Below are positions 1 to 4,734 of a stretch of DNA of 5,951 nt, piece by piece (positions within the stretch are counted from its first letter, which is position 1; the number at the start of each line of letters is the position of its first letter). This DNA is from Chloroflexota bacterium (lineage in GTDB: Bacteria > Chloroflexota > Limnocylindria > Limnocylindrales > CSP1-4). Both the position numbers and the translations under genes were made by a program. The notes beneath the pieces were generated by a model, which was given only the letters and a program-made list of their open reading frames with translations, was not told where the DNA came from and ran no database searches. The stretch is from contig DAIERN010000093.1 of the NCBI GenBank assembly GCA_027346765.1, positions 1 to 5,951 on the forward strand, written 5' to 3'.

Positions 1-39
1 GCATGACGGGATGATAGGCCCGCCGATCTCCCACGCCGC

Positions 40-68
40 TCACGGCGAGTTCACAGCATCCTCACAGG
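40..68 (+). promoter_or_regulatory. Three 11-bp-phased direct half-sites, predicted PhoP-like operator
   Basis: Three similar 7-mers lie in direct orientation with 4-bp spacers: TCACGGC (40-46), TCACAGC (51-57) and TCACAGG (62-68). The 11-bp period is the one used by OmpR/PhoB-family dimers binding head to tail. The right-hand pair matches the known M. tuberculosis PhoP site (TCACAGC-N4-TCACAGC) in 13 of 14 half-site positions. The last half-site ends 10 bp before a possible -10 box at 79-84, which is the spacing of PhoB-type activated promoters where the box replaces the -35. The regulator encoded just downstream is PhoP-like, so autoregulation is the natural inference. The repeat is seen directly; its binding by this protein is inferred. 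Confidence 0.7.
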
Positions 69-78
69 TTTCGGCGGT

Positions 79-84
79 CATGAT
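79..84 (+). promoter_or_regulatory. Possible -10 box for a leaderless regulator transcript
   Basis: CATGAT shares the key A2 and T6 of the bacterial -10 consensus. It ends 6 nt before the ATG at 91, so a transcript starting at that ATG would place the hexamer at -12 to -7. No Shine-Dalgarno sequence is visible before the ATG, which agrees with leaderless translation, common in high-GC Gram-positive bacteria. No good -35 is present at the usual distance; the half-site repeat sits there instead. A hexamer this short is weak evidence on its own. Confidence 0.4.
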
Positions 85-90
85 GGCGCC

Positions 91-796
91 ATGCAGCCAT
101 CCCCCGGCAACGCCCGCATCCTCGTGGTCGACGACGAGCCCGCCATCACCGACCTGCTCGCCACCGCCCTCCGCTACATGGGCTACACGGTGACCACGGC
201 CGCGACCGGCTTCGCCGCCCTCGACGCGGCGGCCACCGCAGCCCCGGACATCGTCGTCCTCGACGTGATGCTGCCCGACATCGACGGGTTCGAGGTCTGC
301 CGGCGCCTGCGCGAGGCGCGCGACTTCGTGCCGGTCATCTTCCTGTCGGCTCGCGACTCCGAGGACGACCGCATCGCCGGGTTCGTCCGCGGCGGGGACG
401 ACTACGTGACCAAGCCGTTCTCGCTCGAAGAGCTGACCCTGCGGATCTCAGCGCTGCTGCGGCGAACGAAGACCGCCGCCGATACGGGCTCCGAGCACCG
501 GCTGAAGTATCGCGACCTGGAGATGGACGAGGACCGCCACCAGGTGTGGCGCGCCGGGTCAGAGGTTCGCCTGTCGCCGACCGAGTTCAGGCTGCTGCGT
601 TACCTCCTGCTCAACGCCGAGCGCGTCCTGTCCAAGCAGCAGATCCTCGATCACGTCTGGCAGTACGACCGCGACTTCGCCAGCAACGTCGTGGACATAC
701 GTCTCGTACCTGCGGCGCAAGCTCGACACCGGCCGTGATCCGCTCATCAGGACGGTGCGCGGCTTCGGTTACACGTTGCGCGCCGAAGCGGGCTAG
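91..796 (+). CDS. OmpR/PhoP-family response regulator, apparent frameshift in the DNA-binding domain
   Basis: This is a cytoplasmic two-component transcription factor. The receiver domain (about residues 9-124) has the acidic pair D14-D15, phospho-acceptor D58 in VVLDVMLP, S86 and K108 in the VTKPFS motif. A winged-helix domain starts near residue 137 with the typical LSPTEFRLLRYLL segment. The original frame runs to 738 (215 aa), but its last 13 residues after V201-D202 do not fit the family. The expected ending, YVSYLRRKLDTG through RGFGYTLRAEAG, is present in another frame from 698 to the TAG at 794-796. Restoring 2 bases near 697 would give about 235 aa, the normal family length. The break falls in the recognition helix, so the literal product could not bind DNA normally. 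The nearest family member I recognise is mycobacterial PhoP. The cognate kinase follows after 35 bp. The ATG at 91 is chosen because it precedes the receiver fold closely; earlier ATGs at 80 and 83 are in another frame. Confidence 0.9.
691..700 (+). other. Frameshift site in the response-regulator gene
   Basis: The sequence reads GTG GAC ATAC GTC. Family members have Val-Val-(Asp/Glu)-x-Tyr-Val-Ser-Tyr-Leu-Arg-Arg-Lys here. The Tyr-Val-Ser part starts at 698, so one residue between Asp (694-696) and Tyr (698-700) is represented by a single base, A697. Loss of one AT/TA unit from an original ATATAC would explain it exactly. It may be a real mutation, a strain variant, or a sequencing or assembly error. 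I see no slippery heptamer or downstream stimulator suggesting programmed frameshifting. Confidence 0.85.
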
Positions 797-831
797 CCGC
801 CCCGACCGGCGCAACACCAGCGATCGTTGCG

Positions 832-2229
832 ATGACTCTGCGCGCGCGGCTGGTCATCACCATGGCCGCCCTGCTGGCGCTTGCATTGATTGTTTCGGGC
901 GCGGCCGTCGTGGGTCTGACGCGGGCGAGCCTGTTGGCCGATCTCGACCACGATTTGCTGACCGCGCGCCCGTCGGACGTATCGACCGGCGGGCCGCAGC
1001 AGCCCGATGCAACCGGCCGGCGTTTCGCGTTACTGCTCTACGACGGCGACGGCGAACAGGTCCAGGCACTCCCTTCGGGCTTCAGCTCATCACCTGACGC
1101 CTTGCCCGACGTTGCGCTCACTGGCGACGCGGCGTTGCCAATGGGGTTCGTCGTCGAGCGACCCGCTACGGACGGTTCGCTCCACTATCGGGTGCTCGCC
1201 GTGCACGCCCAGATCGGCGCGCCGCCGCAACCGGTGACGCTCGTGCTCGCTGCACCAATGCGCGCGCTGGAGGGCACTATCGGTGGGCTCGTTCGCACCC
1301 TCGCGCTGGTCGGCCTGGGCGTCCTGGGGCTGCTGGTGGTCATCGGCTGGATGCTCATCCGGCGCAACATGCGCCCGCTCGAACGGATGACCGCCACCGC
1401 CGAAAGCATCTCCGCCGGCGACCTGTCACAGCGCGTGGGCATGCCCGACGACGGGTCGGAGGTAGGCAAGCTGGGCCACGCTTTCGACGGCATGCTCGAC
1501 CAGATCGAAGCGTCCTTTATCAGCCAGCAGCAGGCGCTGCGCGCAAAGGAGGCGAGCGAGCAGATGCTGCGTCAGTTCGTCGCCGACGCGTCGCACGAGC
1601 TGCGCACGCCACTCACCACGGTCCGCGGCTACGCCGACCTGCACCGCGCGGGTGGCCTCGAGCAGCCGGCCGACGTGGCCCAGGCGATGGATCGCATTGG
1701 CAGCGAGAGCCGCCGGATGGGCGCGCTGGTCGACGACCTGCTGCTCCTGGCGCGACTCGACCAGGGCCGGCCCCTGCGCGAGGATCCGGTCGATCTCAGC
1801 GGACTCGTCGACGACGCCGTCCGCGACCTGCGCGCGGTCGAGCCCGGCCGGCCCGTTAGCGCCGATCTCGTGCCGGAGCTGACCGTCACCGGCGACGAGG
1901 ACCGGCTGCGCCAGCTGGTTGGCAATCTGCTCGCGAACGTGCGCGTGCACACCCCCGCCGATTCACCGGTTGAGGTCAGCCTGATCCAGGTCGGCGAACG
2001 GGCGATCCTGCAGGTCACCGACCACGGGCCGGGCATCGATCCCGAGCACGCCCAGCACGTCTTCGACCGCTTCTACCGCGCCGACACGGGCCGGACGCGC
2101 GACCGCGGCGGCTCAGGCCTGGGTCTCGCGATCGCGGCGTCGGTCGCCGCCGCTCATGGTGGCTCGCTGGAGCACTCCGCGACGCCGGGCGGCGGCGCGA
2201 CCTTCACGCTGACCCTGCCGCGCGCCTGA
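832..2229 (+). CDS. Membrane sensor histidine kinase, partner of the upstream response regulator
   Basis: This 465-residue kinase should phosphorylate the upstream regulator. It has a first membrane helix at about residues 8-30, an extracellular sensor region of about 120 residues (31-152) with no domain I recognise, and a second helix at about 153-176. A HAMP linker follows (about 178-230, with the conserved Pro in NMRPLERM). The HisKA dimerisation domain carries the phospho-accepting H255 in SHELRTP. The HATPase domain has the N box with N369 (NLLANVRVHTP), the G1 box at D397 (DHGPGI), the F box FDRFYR and the G2 box GGSGLGLAI. All catalytic boxes are present and length is normal, so the kinase looks functional although the regulator gene appears broken. 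The ATG at 832 is the only sensible start; no clear Shine-Dalgarno precedes it. The two genes are almost certainly cotranscribed. The signal sensed cannot be read from the sequence. Confidence 0.95.
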   Translation: MTLRARLVITMAALLALALIVSGAAVVGLTRASLLADLDHDLLTARPSDVSTGGPQQPDATGRRFALLLYDGDGEQVQALPSGFSSSPDALPDVALTGDAALPMGFVVERPATDGSLHYRVLAVHAQIGAPPQPVTLVLAAPMRALEGTIGGLVRTLALVGLGVLGLLVVIGWMLIRRNMRPLERMTATAESISAGDLSQRVGMPDDGSEVGKLGHAFDGMLDQIEASFISQQQALRAKEASEQMLRQFVADASHELRTPLTTVRGYADLHRAGGLEQPADVAQAMDRIGSESRRMGALVDDLLLLARLDQGRPLREDPVDLSGLVDDAVRDLRAVEPGRPVSADLVPELTVTGDEDRLRQLVGNLLANVRVHTPADSPVEVSLIQVGERAILQVTDHGPGIDPEHAQHVFDRFYRADTGRTRDRGGSGLGLAIAASVAAAHGGSLEHSATPGGGATFTLTLPRA

Positions 2230-2284
2230 TTGGCTCGCGGCTTGCGTCGCGAAATGGAAATGGCATTGCCAACTTTCGCTCTAC

Positions 2285-2305
2285 GGCGCGCTTAAGAGCC
2301 GCGCC
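2285..2305 (+). terminator. Weak hairpin after the two-component operon
   Basis: GGCGCG (2285-2290) and CGCGCC (2300-2305) form a 6-bp GC stem around a 9-nt loop, 55 bp beyond the kinase stop. No T-run follows, so intrinsic termination is uncertain. It is the best candidate for the 3' end of the operon in this stretch. A perfect short inverted repeat, TGGCA-T-TGCCA (2261-2271), lies just before it. Confidence 0.25.
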
Positions 2306-2586
2306 CGGGGCTCCTGCGGTTGGGGGCCGCCCCGGCGTTGGACCGGCTTATAGCCCGCCTACCGCCCGAAGTTGAAAATCCCATTGCCGATCTGCGCCTG
2401 AAGCAGCTAAGTCCGCCCAGCCCGCCGCCAACAGTCGGTGACCGTATCGCCCGACGTGCGCGCCGCGGCCGCGTACCGAGCGACGCGCGACACGTCGTTC
2501 GTCGATCCCCGTTTGGCCGCGGCTACCCAGCGCTGGGCGTCGAGCCCGGGCGTCGCCGCCAGCAAACACTGATCGCCGCACGCAAC

Positions 2587-2625
2587 AAAAAAGCCGGAGG
2601 GCCCGGGTGAGGAGACCCTCCGGCT
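2587..2625 (-). terminator. Strong intrinsic terminator of the small exported-protein gene
   Basis: AGCCGGAGGG (2592-2601) and CCCTCCGGCT (2616-2625) form a perfect 10-bp GC-rich stem around a 14-nt loop. Six A residues at 2587-2592 give a run of six T when read on the minus strand, directly after the stem. The hairpin begins about 20 nt beyond the stop codon of the minus-strand gene ending at 2646, so it is that gene's terminator. There is no T-run in the plus direction. Confidence 0.9.
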
Positions 2626-2645
2626 GACTAAGAGGGATTCGACTT

Positions 2646-3167
2646 CTATATGCCCGGTCCGTGCATCGGGCCGCCGGGACCAGCCGGGCCCATCATGAAC
2701 CCGTGGCCGAAGCCCGGGCCGCCCAGGCCGCGCAACTGGTCAAGCGTAATCCGGCCATCGTTGGCGATGCTGTCGAACGCGACCCGCAAGGGATCGTCGG
2801 CCGGCAGCTGGTTGATCTCGTCCTGGGTGACAACGCCGTCCGCGACCATGTTCTCGATCAGCGCCCGGCGCGCCTGCATATCAGCCTGCCGCTGGGCGAT
2901 CTCGTCCTGCAGGCCCTGCGTGATCGCGTCCGACTGAGCCTGAGTGATCGTGCCCTTGGTGACGAGATCGGCGAGGACCTTGGTGAGCAGATCCTGGCCG
3001 GGACCGGGATGGTAGGCACCGGCTGTTGTCGTGCCCGGTGCGGGGCTGGGCTCAGCGTTTGCGAGCGACCCCTTGGCGGCGTCGATCAGCGATGGAGCCG
3101 CCATCGCGACAGTGGCGCCGGCGATCAGCAGGAAGCCAGCGATCGGGAGCCAGATGAGCCTCTTCAT
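2646..3167 (-). CDS. Small exported protein with three internal helical repeats and a Gly/Met/His-rich tail
   Basis: This 173-residue protein starts with a clear signal peptide (MKR, hydrophobic core, likely cleavage after AMA at residue 23), so it is exported. A Pro/Ala/Thr-rich linker (about 38-55) follows. The predicted helical core contains three related segments: LVTKGTITQAQ (68-78), MVADGVVTQDE (107-117) and IANDGRITLDQ (134-144). Each has a hydrophobic helix, a Gly turn, and Ile/Val-Thr followed two residues later by Gln or Glu, resembling the short SHOCT-type pattern. The tail (149-173) is rich in Gly, Pro, Met and His, with H156, H169, M158, M159 and M168. Metal binding is possible but unproven. 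I do not recognise the family by name. A strong ribosome binding site fixes the ATG start, and a strong terminator follows the stop, so it is a single-gene transcript. PhoP-like half-sites upstream suggest control by the nearby two-component system, comparable in arrangement to stress-induced extracytoplasmic proteins such as Spy/CpxP; that is analogy, not homology. Confidence 0.85.
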   Translation of the reverse strand: MKRLIWLPIAGFLLIAGATVAMAAPSLIDAAKGSLANAEPSPAPGTTTAGAYHPGPGQDLLTKVLADLVTKGTITQAQSDAITQGLQDEIAQRQADMQARRALIENMVADGVVTQDEINQLPADDPLRVAFDSIANDGRITLDQLRGLGGPGFGHGFMMGPAGPGGPMHGPGI

Positions 3168-3176
3168 TGGCCGAGT

Positions 3177-3182
3177 TCCTCC
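3177..3182 (-). promoter_or_regulatory. Ribosome binding site of the exported-protein gene
   Basis: The minus strand reads GGAGGA here, a near-perfect Shine-Dalgarno core, 9 nt before the ATG at 3167-3165. It fixes the start and contrasts with the regulator and kinase genes, which have none. Confidence 0.85.
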
Positions 3183-3241
3183 GTTGACGGTTGCCCGTCC
3201 CCCCTGGGCATGGGATGAATGCGGTCATCGTCGGCGGCGGG

Positions 3242-3281
3242 TCTGGGCCGATGCTGTCGGAATGCTGGTGATCGGCTGTGA
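3242..3281 (-). promoter_or_regulatory. 11-bp-phased half-sites upstream of the exported-protein gene
   Basis: Read on the minus strand, a perfect TCACAGC (3281-3275) is followed at exact 11-bp steps by CACCAGC (3270-3264) and CGACAGC (3259-3253), with a weaker GCCCAGA (3248-3242) in the same phase. Matches to TCACAGC are 7/7, 4/7, 5/7 and 4/7. The phase and the first motif equal those at 40-68 before the response regulator. The block lies about 75-114 nt upstream of the minus-strand start. A weak -10 candidate GACGAT (3232-3227) lies 9 nt downstream of the last half-site. The block also sits in front of the divergent gene at 3341, but the repeats point towards the exported-protein gene. Confidence 0.5.
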
Positions 3282-3340
3282 ATCGGGCCAACCCGCAGGC
3301 GGGACGTCGATCGCGATGCGCTCGGAGTAGGGTGTCGCCG

Positions 3341-4381
3341 ATGGCGTTGCACGACGAGATCCTCGAACAGCCCGCGGCACTGGCCCGCCTCCTCGATGCG
3401 GCACGTGCCGGCGCGTTCGCCGATCTGGGTGTGGCGCTGCGGCAGCGCCGTCCGCGCTTCGTGCTGATCGCGGCGCGCGGTACGTCCGATAACGCAGCGC
3501 TCTATGCGCAGTACCTGTTCGCGGTGCGCAACTCGCTCGCCGTGGCGCTGGCCGCGCCGTCAACGATCACGCTCTACGGCGCCAGGCCAGATATGCGCGA
3601 TGCCCTGGTGATCGGCATCTCGCAGTCCGGTCGATCGCCGGACATCGTTGCGGTGCTCGACGAAGCGCGCGGCCAGAGTGCGCTCACCGTCGCGCTGGTC
3701 AACGACTCGAATTCGCCGCTCGCGGCGGCCGCGGACCACGTGGTAGGTCTGCAGGCGGGGCCAGAGCGAGCCACCGCCGCGACAAAGAGCTACACGACCG
3801 AGCTGCTGGCGGTCGCGCTAGTGTCGACGGCGCTCGATCTGGCGAGCGCCCAGGAGGCGGCAGATCTCGCGCGCCTGCCAGAGCTGGCCGCGGCGGCGCT
3901 CGAAACGGAGAACGCGGCACGCATGATCGCGCGCGGCCACGCGGCACGGACCCACGGCGTGGTGCTTGGGCGCGGCTACGCCTACGCCACGGCGCGCGAG
4001 TGGTCGCTCAAGCTGCAGGAGCTGGCGCAGCTGCTCGTCCAGCCCTACTCCACCGCCGACTTCGAGCATGGCCCGCTCGCGCTGGCCGAACCGGGCTTCG
4101 CCGTTCTCGCGGTTGCACCATCCGGCGTGGCACTCGATGGCCAGCTCGAGGTCCTGCAGCGGTTGCGGACGGAGTTCGGGGCGAGCGTGCTGGTCATTTC
4201 AGACGCCGAGGAAGCGCTCAGCATCGACGCAGGACTGCGCCTGCCCGCCAATGTGCCCGACTGGCTGTCGCCGGTGATCGAGATCATCCCGGGCCAGCTC
4301 TACGCGTACCACCTGACGCTGGCGCGCGAGTTGGACCCCGACCGGCCGCGCATCATCGCCAAAGTCACGGAGACTTTGTAG
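3341..4381 (+). CDS. Double-SIS sugar-phosphate isomerase/deaminase, GlmS isomerase-like without glutaminase domain
   Basis: This 346-residue cytoplasmic enzyme has two SIS folds (about 25-165 and 195-330) and matches the isomerase half of glucosamine-6-phosphate synthase, without the N-terminal glutaminase. Phosphosugar-binding motifs are visible: ARGTSDNAA (about 45-53), SQSGRSPD (94-101) and ATKSYTTEL (147-155). Aligned to E. coli GlmS, the catalytic residues K485, E488, H504 and K603 correspond to K224, E227, H243 (in EHGPLAL) and K341 near the C-terminus. All are kept, so an active aldose/ketose phosphate enzyme is expected. SIS proteins of this type act as glucosamine-6-phosphate deaminases (NagB-II type), as AgaS-like deaminases or as fructosamine-phosphate deglycases; which one cannot be told here. 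Lack of the glutaminase argues against hexosamine synthesis from glutamine. The ATG at 3341 is preferred because TAGGG at 3328-3332 lies 8 nt upstream; in-frame GTG codons at 3332 and 3278 are alternatives. It stands alone in the window, with no sugar-uptake or nag genes beside it. Confidence 0.88.
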   Translation: MALHDEILEQPAALARLLDAARAGAFADLGVALRQRRPRFVLIAARGTSDNAALYAQYLFAVRNSLAVALAAPSTITLYGARPDMRDALVIGISQSGRSPDIVAVLDEARGQSALTVALVNDSNSPLAAAADHVVGLQAGPERATAATKSYTTELLAVALVSTALDLASAQEAADLARLPELAAAALETENAARMIARGHAARTHGVVLGRGYAYATAREWSLKLQELAQLLVQPYSTADFEHGPLALAEPGFAVLAVAPSGVALDGQLEVLQRLRTEFGASVLVISDAEEALSIDAGLRLPANVPDWLSPVIEIIPGQLYAYHLTLARELDPDRPRIIAKVTETL

Positions 4382-4392
4382 AGGCCCAAATG

Positions 4393-4426
4393 AAAAGACC
4401 CACACTCCGGGAACGAGCGTGGGTCT
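4393..4426 (-). terminator. Hairpin terminator between convergent genes
   Basis: GACCCACACT (4397-4406) pairs with AGCGTGGGTC (4416-4425) around a 9-nt loop. On the minus strand the single imperfect pair becomes a G-U wobble, giving 10 continuous pairs, and the arm is followed by TTTT and then another T3. This is a good intrinsic terminator for transcripts coming from the right. On the plus strand the same hairpin has an A-C mismatch and no T-run, but it lies only 15 nt after the sugar-isomerase stop and may still help end that transcript. Confidence 0.75.
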
Positions 4427-4625
4427 CCACAATGACAGTTGGATCTGGGCGGGCGGACGTGGGCACGTCCTGCACCTGGCCCCGATCACGCGCGGTAGCC
4501 GGCTCTGGTATCGCTGCTGATGTTGCCCGCTCGGGGCCGTGAATCGAGGTTGCTCACGCCGGCGGATTGATCCGCGGTGATCGGCAGGACGCGCGACGTG
4601 GCTGCGTCAGCACTCCTCCGATATG

Positions 4626-4640
4626 GCCGCAAATTGCGGC
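4626..4640. repeat. Perfect 15-nt palindrome, possible operator
   Basis: GCCGCAA-A-TTGCGGC has two perfect 7-nt arms around one central base and an AT-rich core. This is the shape of an operator for a dimeric repressor. No promoter or gene start within the window is placed to use it: it lies about 95 nt beyond the stop of the minus-strand peptidase gene. It may therefore be only a hairpin or chance. Confidence 0.3.
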
Positions 4641-4734
4641 GGTTGCGGTCGTTCGTCACGCTCGCACCTCGCTAGGAGCTCATCCTACTCCGGCCCGCCA
4701 GCCGGGTCCATACCAAGGCGATAACAGGGTTGTA

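Larger units (their letters stand above)
2230..2645. other. Gene-free stretch between convergent genes
   Basis: Between the kinase stop and the stop of the minus-strand exported-protein gene I find no gene with a plausible start, ribosome binding site or recognisable protein. Open frames on both strands have the arginine- and proline-rich, low-complexity look of chance GC-rich frames. The stretch contains a short inverted repeat (2261-2271), a weak hairpin (2285-2305) and the strong minus-strand terminator (2587-2625). It might be decayed coding sequence, but no family is recognisable. Confidence 0.6.
4382..4734. other. Gene-free, inverted-repeat-rich intergenic region
   Basis: No credible gene is visible on either strand. 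From left to right it holds: the terminator hairpin; GGACGTG-GG-CACGTCC (4455-4470); the long-range complementary arms GGCCCCGA (4478-4485) and TCGGGGCC (4531-4538) enclosing 45 nt; GCGGAT-TG-ATCCGC (4562-4575); the perfect GCCGCAA-A-TTGCGGC (4626-4640); TAGGA-N5-TCCTA (4673-4687); and CCGGC-N6-GCCGG (4690-4705). Read on the minus strand this succession leads into the T-run terminator. It may be a long structured 3' UTR of the peptidase transcript or an independent structured RNA. GC-rich DNA gives some of these by chance. Confidence 0.5.

Noticed and set aside
546..1097. Plus-strand open frame spanning the end of the regulator and the start of the kinase
   Set aside because: It is neither the frame of the regulator C-terminus (698-796) nor that of the kinase, and its product is Arg/Ala-rich with no motifs.
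2438..2572. Short plus-strand frame of 44 codons from GTG to TGA with a fairly protein-like composition
   Set aside because: No ribosome binding site, no recognisable motif, and the minus-strand terminator follows at once. It could be a remnant, but there is not enough to call a gene.
2320..2610. Open frames on both strands between the kinase and the exported-protein gene
   Set aside because: Arg/Pro-rich chance-like composition, poor starts, no homology I can recognise, and overlap with the terminator hairpin.
2736..2772. EF-hand-like DGxIT segment in the exported protein
   Set aside because: Counting from the Gly, loop positions 1, 3 and 12 are Ser, Ala and Gln, not acidic residues, so calcium binding of the EF-hand type is unlikely.
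4393..4515. Possible T-box leader on the minus strand (AGAG...GGCTACCGCG before a terminator)
   Set aside because: The core has two extra bases compared with AGAGTGGTACCGCG, the rest of the T-box pattern is not evident, and no minus-strand gene lies downstream of the terminator.
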